Shown: piece after piece, positions 6,256-14,657 of the stretch | Layout: every line of letters begins with the position of its first letter | Position numbering within the stretch: the stretch's first letter is position 1 | NCBI GenBank assembly: GCA_035252155.1 | Contig: DATFDL010000629.1 | Location: 1-21,209, forward strand | DNA length: 21,209 nt | Reading direction: 5' to 3' | DNA from: JAICLL01 sp035252155 | GTDB lineage: Bacteria > Planctomycetota > Planctomycetia > Pirellulales > JAICIG01 | Position numbers and translations under genes: made by a program | Notes under the pieces: model-generated | Database searches by the model: none | Told to the model about the DNA's origin: nothing | The model's input: the letters and a program-made list of their open reading frames with translations, nothing else

Positions 6256-7494
6256 TTACTTGGGCGCCGGCAGCTCGGCCACCGGGCCGATGGCCACAGT
6301 GGTGCCGCGCGTGAGCGGGTACTTTTTGAGCACCGCCGAAATCTGCTCGAGCGTGACGGCTTCGACCGCGTCGAGATCGTCGCGCACCGAGCGATACTCA
6401 CGGCGGTGCGTCCAGTTGGCGCCCAGGTTGAACAGTCGGCCGCGGGGGCGCTCGCTCGAAAGGACCACTCGCGAGTTGATTTTGTTCTTGGCCTGGTCGA
6501 GCTCGGCCGCGTTGATCGAGTCGCGCTCGACGCGCCGGTAAATGTCGCTCACGCGTTGCAGGTTGGTGGCGGCGAATTCCGGATCGCAGCAGAGGTACGT
6601 CATATAGAGGCCGGTGCCGAGATAATCGTAGTGGCCCAGCGTGGCGTGCTCGGCCAGGCCAGTGTCGATCAGCTCCCAATAGAGCCGGCTGCCCGAATCG
6701 TCGCCCACCACGGTGGCCAGCAGCTTGGCGGCGAAGCGGTCATCGTCGGTGGCCGAGGGGCCATTAGCAATCTGCAGGCAATACTCCTGGGCCGAGGTTT
6801 CTTTGTAGAGGCACTCGAAGGCCGAGTTCGCGGCGGCCGGCCGCACCTCGCGCGGGGCGTCGAACGGCTGCCAGCGGCCGCAATACTCCTCGGCCCCGCG
6901 CACCAGGTCGTCGAAGTCGATTTTGCCGGCCGCGACCAACGCGATGTTCCGCGGACTATAGCGCCGCTCGAAGTACTCGCGCATCGCCTCGACCCGCAGG
7001 GCCGAGATGCTATCGACCGTGCCCAAGACACTGCGGCCCAGCGGATGCCGCCCGAAGTGGACCGCCCGCACGTGGTCGTCGGCGCCGTAGGGCGGCTGAT
7101 CGGCGTACATGCGGATCTCTTCGATAATCACCTTCTTTTCGGTGTCGAAGTCGTCCTGCCGCAGCGCGGGGCGCAGAATGTCGCTGAGCAGCTCCAGGGC
7201 GGGCCGCTGATATTCGGGCAGCACGGCGGCATAGTAAACGGTCTTTTCTTCGCTGGTGAAAGCGTTGTAATGCGCCCCCAGCTCATCGAAGCGGCGGTTG
7301 ACTTCGTCGGCGGTGCGCTTGGCGGTGCCCTTGAACACCATGTGCTCCAGAAAATGGCTCACGCCCGACACTTCGTCGGTTTCATCGCGGGCGCCGGTCT
7401 TCACAAAGAAGCCCAGGGCGGACGAGCGGGCCTGAGCGTCGCACTCGGCCACCACTTCCAGGCCATTGGGCAAGACATGCTCACGAAACTCCAA
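6256..7494 (-). CDS. M16 family zinc metallopeptidase, catalytic subunit
   Basis: The 412-residue protein has the inverted zinc motif HxxEH as HFLEH (H47, E50, H51), with the third ligand in VIIEEI (E125/E126) at the family's usual 74-75 residue spacing. It also has the ENxxAxT-like HYNAFTSEE segment. This is the active half of an M16B-type pair related to mitochondrial processing peptidase and bacterial PqqF/YmxG-like proteins, which degrade or process peptides in a closed chamber. No signal peptide is apparent. Its ATG lies 14 bases inside the 3' end of the upstream M16 gene, so co-translation is likely and the two products probably form a heterodimer. Confidence 0.93.
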   Translation of the reverse strand: MEFREHVLPNGLEVVAECDAQARSSALGFFVKTGARDETDEVSGVSHFLEHMVFKGTAKRTADEVNRRFDELGAHYNAFTSEEKTVYYAAVLPEYQRPALELLSDILRPALRQDDFDTEKKVIIEEIRMYADQPPYGADDHVRAVHFGRHPLGRSVLGTVDSISALRVEAMREYFERRYSPRNIALVAAGKIDFDDLVRGAEEYCGRWQPFDAPREVRPAAANSAFECLYKETSAQEYCLQIANGPSATDDDRFAAKLLATVVGDDSGSRLYWELIDTGLAEHATLGHYDYLGTGLYMTYLCCDPEFAATNLQRVSDIYRRVERDSINAAELDQAKNKINSRVVLSSERPRGRLFNLGANWTHRREYRSVRDDLDAVEAVTLEQISAVLKKYPLTRGTTVAIGPVAELPAPK

Positions 7495-8728
7495 CGGGCA
7501 CCTCCAAGGGCTTTGGTCCCAGCGTCACGATGGTAAAATCGTCTGGCCGATGCGCGGCCAGGTAGCGGTTGATGCGGTCGGCCGAGAGCTCGTCGACGAT
7601 GCGTTCGACTTCGTCGAGTGTGCGCACGCGACCCAGATAGTACCAGTCGCGAGTCAAGAGCGCGCTGCGGGCCGAGCTCGATTCTTGCTGCATGATCAAG
7701 CTGCTCTTGATGCGGGCTTTGAGCCGGTCAAGCTCGGCGGCTTCGATGCCGTCGCCCAACCGAGCCAACTCGCGCAGCGTGACGTCGAGCGTTTCTTGCG
7801 CCCGGTCGGCGCTGGTGCCGGCGTAGCAGAGCACGCTGCCGCGATCGAGCAACGTGGCGTGCGAAGCATAGACGCTGTAGCACAAGCCGCGCTTTTCGCG
7901 CACTTCGGTAAATAGCCGCGAGCTCATGCCGTCGCCCAGCACGCCGACGGCCGCCGAAGCCACGTAGTAATCGGGGTCGCGATACGGCACGCTGGGGTAG
8001 GCGATGCCGATCTGCGTCTGGTTCGATTCGTGGTGCAGATGCGCTCGGGCCTCCGTCGGCGGGCGTTCGTCGATGGGAGGTTCGTCGAGCATGGGCCAAT
8101 CGGCCAGCAACTCGCCGACCTGTTCTTTCAACCGCGGCCAATCGAACTTGCCGGCCACGCCCAAGATGGTTCCGTTTGGCCGATACAACTGGCTGTAAAA
8201 CTCCTGAATTTCGGGCAGCGAAATTGCCTCCAGCGCGGCTTGCTCGCCCTGGCTGGGGCGACCCCAGGGATCGGGAAAATGGCGGCGGCGCAGTTCGAGC
8301 ATCACCTTATGCCCCGGCTCGTCTTCGACGGCCGCCAGCTCTTGCAGGGCGGTCAAACGGCAGGGCTCGAGTTGTTCGCCGGGCAGCCGAGGTCGCCGCA
8401 ATACGTCGGCGTAAATCTCCAGAGCCGGGCCGAGGTTTTTGGCCAGCGTCGCCCCGCGCAGCACCACATGCGCGTCGCTGACGCTTTCGCCACGTTCAAC
8501 GCCCAGGTTATCCAAGTCATTCACAAACGCCCGGTTATCGCGCGGGCCGGCCCCGCGCAGCAGCAGTTCGCAGGTCATGGCGCTCAGGCCCCCGCGGTCG
8601 GACGGCTCCAGGGCGGTGCCCGCCGGCACGCGGATGGTAAAGGCCACCGACTCGACCGATTCCATCGGCTCGGCGATGAGCACCAGGCCGTTGGGAAAGG
8701 CGTGCGAAAGGATGGGACTGTCGGGCAT
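7481..8728 (-). CDS. M16 family peptidase homologue, non-catalytic subunit
   Basis: The 415-residue protein has the two-domain M16 fold, but the zinc motif position reads AMTCE (50-54) instead of HxxEH, so it cannot bind catalytic zinc. It keeps the substrate-binding arginine/tyrosine region of inactive partners, SSRLF..VREKRGLCYSVY (269-287). In M16B heterodimers the non-catalytic subunit supplies exactly this region. It is the first gene of a two-gene operon and overlaps the active subunit gene by 14 bases. Start ATG 8728 puts the typical N-terminal strand (HAFPNGLVLIAE) near residue 9. No strong Shine-Dalgarno sequence is seen. Confidence 0.92.
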   Translation of the reverse strand: MPDSPILSHAFPNGLVLIAEPMESVESVAFTIRVPAGTALEPSDRGGLSAMTCELLLRGAGPRDNRAFVNDLDNLGVERGESVSDAHVVLRGATLAKNLGPALEIYADVLRRPRLPGEQLEPCRLTALQELAAVEDEPGHKVMLELRRRHFPDPWGRPSQGEQAALEAISLPEIQEFYSQLYRPNGTILGVAGKFDWPRLKEQVGELLADWPMLDEPPIDERPPTEARAHLHHESNQTQIGIAYPSVPYRDPDYYVASAAVGVLGDGMSSRLFTEVREKRGLCYSVYASHATLLDRGSVLCYAGTSADRAQETLDVTLRELARLGDGIEAAELDRLKARIKSSLIMQQESSSARSALLTRDWYYLGRVRTLDEVERIVDELSADRINRYLAAHRPDDFTIVTLGPKPLEVPVGVS

Positions 8729-8907
8729 GCGGGGTGAAGAACGGGTCTAAGGTCGGATGCCAGGGATCGGGAAATAGTATCCCTAGGGAAGTATACGCGA
8801 TTCGCGCTTGGAGGATGGCCTTGCAGGCCGTCTTTGTCTTGGAATCAAACGGGCGAGAATAGCGGTTGCGGGCGATTGCTGCAACCGTGACGGCCGACCT
8901 CTGGCCT

Positions 8908-9840
8908 TTAGTAATTTGCCGGAATCGTCCGGCCATCGCGTTTGCCGCCAAGCGCCTGGTAGATGACGGGGTGGTCGATCGACTCAGCGATGAACCGGGA
9001 ACTGCCGTCGCCCAAGAGGAACTGGGCTCCGTTCGGATGCGCCGACTTGAAGCCCACTTCGGTGGTCCAATTGCACGTGCGATGACAGGGATCGGGCGAG
9101 TTGTCGTCGCAACTGTCGAAATTGATCGGAATCAGCGTCGTGCAATAGCCATTGCCGTCGTTGGTATTGGCCCAGCCGTTTTGGGCGTGTTGAGAGCACC
9201 GCGGACGCACTTCGCCAAAGAAGATCGTGTTCGACAAGCCGTCGGTCACGTCGGCCGGGCGACTCGTCGATCCTACGCGAGTGAATGGCCCGGCGAAGTT
9301 CAACGGGTCGTCGAGCGGCGCCATCGAGAGCGCTTGCCAGGCGTTCGGGCAGGAACAGGTCACGTTGTTATACACGTCGGTCGGCCCGCGCGAGGCGGCA
9401 TAGGTGTGAACGGCTAGGTTATCCCAATAAAAGGCCGGCCCGTCGTCACTGGGACATCGGTATACACTCACCGGCGTCGAAGCAATGAGCGTGGTCGTCC
9501 CCGGAAGCAGTTCGTTATCGGTGACCAGGGCGTTGAAATTGAACGCCTGAAAAAGTTGAACCTGCTCGACGAACGGCAGAATGTGTACCAGGGCCGAACC
9601 GCGAGCGATCTTGTTTGTGGGGTCCCAAATCGCTCCGGGAGGGAACGTCTTAAACGTGTCTTCGTAATTGGCCAGCGCAACGCCGATTTGCTTGAGGTTC
9701 GACGAACATTGAACCCGGCGCGAGGCTTCGCGGGCGGCTTGCACCGCGGGGAGCAGCAGCGCGATCAGCAACCCAATGACGGCGATAACGACCACCAGCT
9801 CAACAAGTGTGAACGCGCGACGACGTGAGCCCACTGCCAT
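8908..9840 (-). CDS. DUF1559 prepilin-like protein (H-X9-DG)
   Basis: The 310-residue product begins with a type IV prepilin-like leader, MAVGSRRRA followed by FTLVELVVVIAVIGLLIALL. Cleavage is expected between A9 and F10, with E14 at the conserved +5 position. AREASRRVQCSNL-type residues follow, then a DUF1559 globular domain ending in the H-X9-DG motif (H268, D278-G279). Planctomycetes carry these proteins in many copies; they are thought to be secreted pseudopilins, but their function is not established. The gene has an ideal AAGGAGG site 6 bases before ATG 9840 and a likely promoter just upstream. It is transcribed alone, running toward the M16 operon. Confidence 0.95.
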   Translation of the reverse strand: MAVGSRRRAFTLVELVVVIAVIGLLIALLLPAVQAAREASRRVQCSSNLKQIGVALANYEDTFKTFPPGAIWDPTNKIARGSALVHILPFVEQVQLFQAFNFNALVTDNELLPGTTTLIASTPVSVYRCPSDDGPAFYWDNLAVHTYAASRGPTDVYNNVTCSCPNAWQALSMAPLDDPLNFAGPFTRVGSTSRPADVTDGLSNTIFFGEVRPRCSQHAQNGWANTNDGNGYCTTLIPINFDSCDDNSPDPCHRTCNWTTEVGFKSAHPNGAQFLLGDGSSRFIAESIDHPVIYQALGGKRDGRTIPANY

Positions 9841-9846
9841 GCCAAT

Positions 9847-9853
9847 CCTCCTT
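9847..9853 (-). promoter_or_regulatory. Shine-Dalgarno site for the prepilin-like gene
   Basis: AAGGAGG on the minus strand lies 6 bases upstream of ATG 9840, a near-perfect ribosome-binding site. A second AGGAGGG-like run lies just beyond it. Confidence 0.85.
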
Positions 9854-9875
9854 CCCTCCTTTTCCTAACCCCGTC

Positions 9876-9903
9876 ATCGTAGGCGCAGCTTGAGGCGTGT
9901 CAA
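9876..9903 (-). promoter_or_regulatory. Sigma70-type promoter for the prepilin-like gene
   Basis: On the minus strand, TTGACA (9903-9898) is followed after 16 bases by TACGAT (9881-9876). This gives a perfect -35 and a fair -10. Transcription would start near 9869, leaving a short leader that contains the strong ribosome-binding site before ATG 9840. Confidence 0.65.
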
Positions 9904-10200
9904 TCGGTTCTATCTTTTTTTGGGGAATTTTCCTTGGCGCTTGGGTTGACAGCTTTGACGCCGCCGTGAAAATAAAAACCTTCTGGACAGGCTTCGTCCC
10001 GCTTTCGCCCGTCGTGTAGTGCTGGCGAATGGCGCGGGGCATCTTTGGCGGGCCTGAATCGCAGGGATTGCGGGTCGAAATCTTGCTCGACAACGACCGG
10101 CTAGGGCGGCTGGTCTCTTTGGGCGTAAACGGAACTGCAACGATGGTGAACTGCGGCGGCATTCCGCGCCGCGGTGATCCAGGCGGAGGGAGCCACTTCG
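9904..10200. other. Divergent intergenic region upstream of the glycan cluster
   Basis: No supported gene lies between the prepilin promoter and the GH-GT2 gene. The promoter of the plus-strand cluster should be here. A plus-strand TTGACA occurs at 9946-9951, but the sequence 17 bases on (AAAATA) is a poor -10, so I do not call a promoter. The A/T-rich stretches near 9907-9925 and 9966-9980 contrast with the surrounding GC-rich sequence. Confidence 0.5.
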
Positions 10201-12834
10201 GTGGATTTAGGGAGGATGGCAGCGTCAACGCATCTTTTAGTGCGGCGGGCGAAAACGCGCGCCAGGCAAGCAAGTGCTTCGGCGGCGCCCCGGCCGCGCA
10301 TCGACGGCAAATTTTTTGCCCGAGGGCAGCAGCGGCTGCGCATTCACGGCGTCACCTATGGGCCGTTTGCCCCGAATGTCGATGGCGAGCCGTTTCCGGC
10401 GCGTGGCCTGGTCGTCGCCGACTTCGAGCAGATGCGCTCTTTCGGTCTCAACGCCATCCGCACGTACCATTTGCCTCCGGAATGGTTGCTGGCCTTGGCC
10501 GAGGAGCGCGGCATTTCCGTATTGGTCGACGTCCCTTGGGCCAAACATCTCTGCTTTCTGGAAGAAGGCGAGGCCGGTCGCGAAGCTCGCCGCGCGGTCC
10601 AACTCGCGGCGACGCGCGGTCGATCGTATGCTTCGGTGCTGGCTTACAGCATCGGCAATGAAATACCGCCCGACGTCATTCGTTGGCATGGCTCGCGCCG
10701 CGTCGCCAGGCTGCTTGCCGAATTGCGCGATGTTGCCAAACAGGCCGATCCGCAAGGCCTGGTGACTTATGCCAGCTACCCGCCTACGGAGTATCTTGAC
10801 CTGTCGTGGGTCGACTTTGCCACGTTCAATGTTTACCTGCACGACACCGTCGCATTCCGCCGCTATCTTTTTCGATTGCAAAACCTGGTAGGCGGCAAGC
10901 CCCTGGTGCTGGGTGAAATCGGCATGGATACGCTCCGTCACGGCGACGAGGGCCAGGCGGAGTTTCTCGCCGGGCATCTGCGCGAAGCGAATTTGCTCGG
11001 CCTGGCCGGCACGTTTGTTTTCTCTTGGACCGACGATTGGCACACTGGCGGCTATGCGATCAGCGACTGGGCCTTCGGCATTACCACCGCCGACCGGACT
11101 GCGAAGCCAGCGTGCCATGCGCTGAACTCGGTGTATCAGCGCCCCGCCTCCAGCTTGCTGAAAGCGACGCCGCGCGTCTCGGTGGTCGTCTGCTCGTACA
11201 ATGGCGGCGCGGCGCTCGAACAATGCCTTCGCTCGCTGGACCGGCTCGACTATCCCGACTACGAAGTGATCGTTGTCGACGACGGATCGACGGATGACAC
11301 ACGAGAGATACTGGCCCGCTTTCCTCAGGTAAAAGCGATTCACCAGTCCAATCAAGGATTGAGCGTCGCCCGAAACGTGGGTTTGCAGGCCGCGAGCGGC
11401 TCGATTGTCGCCTACACCGATAGCGATTGTTTTGCCGACGCCGATTGGCTCACGCACCTGGTCGATCAGCTCTTGCGCAGCGATGCCGCGGCGGTGGGCG
11501 GCCCGAATCTGACGCCAGACGACGGCCGCATTGCCGCCTGCGTCGCGGCGGCGCCCGGCCAACCCACGCACGTGCTCGAAAGCGATCAGGTGGCCGAGCA
11601 TATACCCGGCTGCAACATGGCGTTTCGCCGAGCCGCGCTGGAAGCGATCAACGGTTTCGATCCGCAATTTCGCAAGGCCGGCGACGATGTCGATGTCTGC
11701 TGGCGACTGCAAGACGCCGGGAATTGGATCAGCTACGCTCCAGCGGCATTTGTCTGGCACCATCGCCGGCAGAATCCGCGGGCATATCTCAAGCAGCAGG
11801 CCGGATACGGCGAGGCGGAGGCATTGCTGCACTTCAAGCACCCCGATCGCTTCAACGGACGCGGCGAGGGCAAGTGGCGGGGCGTGCTCTACGGCGCGTC
11901 GTTGCAAGGGCTGCGCTTTGGACGGCCGATTATCTACCGCGGCACCTTCGGCACCGCGCTGTTTCAATGTCTTTATCAGCCTGGACCAGCGCATTGGGCC
12001 ATGTTGCCGTCGACCTTGGAATGGCATATTGCCGCCGTGGTCGTCGCTTTGTGGGCGCTGCTCTGGCCGCCGCTGGCAATCGCCGCCGTGGCGATGCTCG
12101 TGATGTCGGCGATGGTTGCGATACTACAAGCGGCACAAGCCAAACTGGTTCGACCGTACGCCGGGCTACACTCCCGTGCGCTGATCGCGCTGCTTTGCTA
12201 TCTTCAGCCCCTCATTCGCTCTTGGTTTCGTTACCACACACGGCTCTTTTCGCGCCGGGCGCCGCAAGGCGATGCCGCGTTCGGCGACATTGCCGCGAAC
12301 CGCCACGCCCGGATGCCTCTTAGCGGCCATCGATCGGCGATCTATTGGAGTGAATCTTCTGCCGACCGCCTCGACTTGCTCCGACAGGCGGTGGCCTATA
12401 TGTGCGAACAGGGCTGGGGAAAAGTGCTCGACTCGGGTTGGTTTCGCTGGGACCTCGAAGTCTATTGTGGCGCCGGTCTGATTTTAAAAATCCTCACGGC
12501 TCAGGAAGAACACGGCAGCGGTCGACGGCTTGTGCGCGTGCGTTACCGGCTCGTGCCGACCGGCTTGCACAAGCTGGCAGCACTGACACTGCTGACGGGC
12601 ACCGCGGCGGCGGTCGTCAGTTACCCCTGGGTCGGCTTGTGTTTGGCAGCCGGCGCGATCGTCGGAATCACTGTGGCATGGGGCCGTGCGCTGATCGCTG
12701 CCACACATGTCGTGCGGCTTTTTGATCATACCGCCCGGCGCCTGGCCATGATTCCCTGTCCTTCGGTAGCCGCGCCCGCTGGACCCGATTCGCAAGTCCG
12801 TCGTCCCATCGCCAGGGAGGGCGTCGAATCGTGA
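10201..12834 (+). CDS. Glycoside hydrolase (clan A TIM barrel)-GT2 glycosyltransferase membrane fusion
   Basis: The product of about 877 residues combines four parts. Residues about 35-305 form a GH2/GH5-like TIM barrel with the acid/base glutamate in SIGNEIPP (E154) and the nucleophile in LGEIGMD (E239), about the spacing expected for clan A retaining enzymes. Residues about 325-560 form a GT2 domain (VSVVVCSYNGG, VDDGSTDD, DSDC, GCNMAF, GDDVDVCWRL). A hydrophobic pair follows (about 609-643). After that comes a soluble module (about 700-790, DRLDLL...DSGWFRWDLEVY) and two more membrane segments (794-835). An inner-membrane polymerase that also trims or transglycosylates its product is inferred, by analogy with NdvB-type GH-GT2 fusions. 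The start is uncertain: GTG 10201 has GGAGGGA 9 bases upstream, while GTG 10174 and ATG 10216 are alternatives. It is the first gene of the cluster. Confidence 0.88.
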   Translation: MDLGRMAASTHLLVRRAKTRARQASASAAPRPRIDGKFFARGQQRLRIHGVTYGPFAPNVDGEPFPARGLVVADFEQMRSFGLNAIRTYHLPPEWLLALAEERGISVLVDVPWAKHLCFLEEGEAGREARRAVQLAATRGRSYASVLAYSIGNEIPPDVIRWHGSRRVARLLAELRDVAKQADPQGLVTYASYPPTEYLDLSWVDFATFNVYLHDTVAFRRYLFRLQNLVGGKPLVLGEIGMDTLRHGDEGQAEFLAGHLREANLLGLAGTFVFSWTDDWHTGGYAISDWAFGITTADRTAKPACHALNSVYQRPASSLLKATPRVSVVVCSYNGGAALEQCLRSLDRLDYPDYEVIVVDDGSTDDTREILARFPQVKAIHQSNQGLSVARNVGLQAASGSIVAYTDSDCFADADWLTHLVDQLLRSDAAAVGGPNLTPDDGRIAACVAAAPGQPTHVLESDQVAEHIPGCNMAFRRAALEAINGFDPQFRKAGDDVDVCWRLQDAGNWISYAPAAFVWHHRRQNPRAYLKQQAGYGEAEALLHFKHPDRFNGRGEGKWRGVLYGASLQGLRFGRPIIYRGTFGTALFQCLYQPGPAHWAMLPSTLEWHIAAVVVALWALLWPPLAIAAVAMLVMSAMVAILQAAQAKLVRPYAGLHSRALIALLCYLQPLIRSWFRYHTRLFSRRAPQGDAAFGDIAANRHARMPLSGHRSAIYWSESSADRLDLLRQAVAYMCEQGWGKVLDSGWFRWDLEVYCGAGLILKILTAQEEHGSGRRLVRVRYRLVPTGLHKLAALTLLTGTAAAVVSYPWVGLCLAAGAIVGITVAWGRALIAATHVVRLFDHTARRLAMIPCPSVAAPAGPDSQVRRPIAREGVES

Positions 12835-14657
12835 ACTATCTGCCGCGCATCTTCGGCTACGTGCGGCCTTATTGGCGGCTGGCAGCGGCGTCGATTGCGC
12901 TGATCTTTCTGGGTGGCATCGCCGGATTGCTTGTGCCGTGGCCGCTCGCCTTTCTCATCGACAACGTTCTCGGCTCGCAACCGATGCCCGACTGGCTGGC
13001 ATGGCTCGTTGGTCCGTTGGGCGCAAATCAAGCCGCCCTGCTGGGCCTGGCCGTTGTGTCGGGCTTGCTCATCACGCTGCTGCAGAACGGGCTCACGGTG
13101 TTTGACAACTACGTCAACACCAAGCTCGAACAGCGGATGGCCCTCGATTTCCGCAGCGACTTGTTTCAGCATGCCCAGCGGCTCTCGATGGCATTCCATG
13201 ACCGCCGCCGTTCGGGCATGCTCATCTACGCCATCAATTCGCAGGCCGATGCCGTGCCCGGACTGGTCATGGCTGTGCCGCCGATGGCTCAGAGCGCCAT
13301 TACGCTGGGCGGCATGTTTTGGATTCTACTGACGCTCGACCCCGTGCTGGCCGGCGTCTCGCTGACCGTCGTGCCGTTCCTTTTTTATTCGGTGCGTTAC
13401 TACGCGACGCACATTCAGGATCGCTTGCTACATGTCCGCAACATGGAGTGCGAGAGCCTGTCGATCGTCCACGAAGCCATCTCAATGCTCCGCGTGATTG
13501 TGGCCTTCGGCCGCGAAGATCACGAGTACCGCCGCTTTCGTGAACAAGGCGAGCTGGCTATCGATGGCCGCGTCAAGCTCACCGTGCGACAGACGCTCTT
13601 TTCGCTGGCCGTCAACATGACCACCGCCGCCGGCACCGCACTGGTGCTCTGGGTGGGTGCTTCGCACGTGCTGGCGGGCAAGCTGCAGGTCGGGCAGCTT
13701 CTGGTGGTGCTGGCTTATATCGCCTCGGTCTACAAACCACTCGAGGCGATTACCCACACGGCGGGCACTATTCAAGAAAAGCTGGTCAATCTGCGGCTCG
13801 CCTTTCACTTGCTCGGTCAGCAGCCGGAAATTGCCGACGCTCACGGGGCCATCGCGCTGGGCCGTGCCCGCGGCGACGTCGAGTTCGCGGCGGTCGGCTT
13901 CAGCTATCAAGGGCGGGCCCAGACGCTGTGCGATATTTCGTTCGCGGCCCGCGCCGGCCAGGTGGTCGCCATCGTCGGCCCGACCGGCGCCGGCAAGACC
14001 ACGCTCATCAGCCTGATCCCGCGCTTCTACGATCAGCAGCAGGGCCACGTCCGGATCGATGGCCTCGATATTCGCCAAGTCACGCTCCGAAGCCTGCGCG
14101 AGCAAATCAGCCTGGTGCTGCAAGAGCCGCTGCTCTTTTCGGGCACGATCGCCGACAACATCCGCTATGGCCGGCTGGATGCCACGATGGACGAAGTGAT
14201 TGAGGCTGCCCGGAGCGCCAACGCCCACGACTTCATCATGCGTTTGCCGCATGAATACCAGACCGAATTGGGCGAACGGGGCGCCAAGCTGTCGGGCGGA
14301 GAGCGGCAGCGGCTTTGCATCGCTCGTGCATTTCTTAAAGACGCGCCGATCTTGATTCTCGACGAGCCGACTTCAGCCATCGACTCGAAGACGGAAGCGG
14401 TGATTCTGGATGCGCTCGACCGCTTGATGGTCGGCCGCACCACGTTTTTGATCGCCCACCGGCTTTCGACCGTCCGCCGGGCCGATCTGATTTTGGTGAT
14501 GGACGGCGGTCGTCTGGTTGAGCGCGGCACGCACGACGAGCTGCTCCGTCGCGGCGGACTCTATAAGCAGCTTCACGACTTACAGACTGCCGATCGACGT
14601 CGCCGCTTGCACGGCGATATGCTTTCGCTGGCCGACGCCGCCGAGGTGCCCGCATGA
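12831..14657 (+). CDS. ABC exporter, fused membrane and ATPase domains (MsbA-like)
   Basis: The 608-residue half-transporter has an N-terminal six-helix domain (about 15-310) and a C-terminal nucleotide-binding domain. The latter contains Walker A GPTGAGKTT (about 383-391), a Q-loop in LVLQEPLLF, the signature LSGGERQRL (487-495), Walker B LILDEPTSAID with E512, and the switch H543 in LIAHRLS. All catalytic residues are present, so it should work as a homodimer. The MsbA/lipid-and-glycan exporter type and its place between glycosyltransferase genes suggest it moves the lipid-linked glycan or polysaccharide made here across the inner membrane; the substrate is inferred. GTG 12831 overlaps the previous stop by 4 bases (GTGA), and the 3' end overlaps the next gene by 4 (ATGA), a sign of tight translational coupling. 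Confidence 0.95.
   Translation: MNYLPRIFGYVRPYWRLAAASIALIFLGGIAGLLVPWPLAFLIDNVLGSQPMPDWLAWLVGPLGANQAALLGLAVVSGLLITLLQNGLTVFDNYVNTKLEQRMALDFRSDLFQHAQRLSMAFHDRRRSGMLIYAINSQADAVPGLVMAVPPMAQSAITLGGMFWILLTLDPVLAGVSLTVVPFLFYSVRYYATHIQDRLLHVRNMECESLSIVHEAISMLRVIVAFGREDHEYRRFREQGELAIDGRVKLTVRQTLFSLAVNMTTAAGTALVLWVGASHVLAGKLQVGQLLVVLAYIASVYKPLEAITHTAGTIQEKLVNLRLAFHLLGQQPEIADAHGAIALGRARGDVEFAAVGFSYQGRAQTLCDISFAARAGQVVAIVGPTGAGKTTLISLIPRFYDQQQGHVRIDGLDIRQVTLRSLREQISLVLQEPLLFSGTIADNIRYGRLDATMDEVIEAARSANAHDFIMRLPHEYQTELGERGAKLSGGERQRLCIARAFLKDAPILILDEPTSAIDSKTEAVILDALDRLMVGRTTFLIAHRLSTVRRADLILVMDGGRLVERGTHDELLRRGGLYKQLHDLQTADRRRRLHGDMLSLADAAEVPA

Noticed and set aside
6007..7536. Long plus-strand ORF of about 509 codons
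   Set aside because: It lies antisense to the active M16 gene, whose motifs are clear; the plus translation has no family features and is a by-product of GC-rich codon use.
9946..9974. Plus-strand TTGACA at 9946 as promoter of the glycan cluster
   Set aside because: The -10 region at 17-base spacing (AAAATA) matches the consensus poorly, so it is only a candidate.
9800..10273. Minus-strand ORF upstream of the prepilin gene
   Set aside because: It overlaps the prepilin start, its strong ribosome-binding site and its likely promoter; no family resemblance.
10237..12027. Long minus-strand ORF of about 596 codons
   Set aside because: It is antisense to the GH-GT2 fusion with its clear catalytic motifs; the translation is low-complexity and unlike a protein family.
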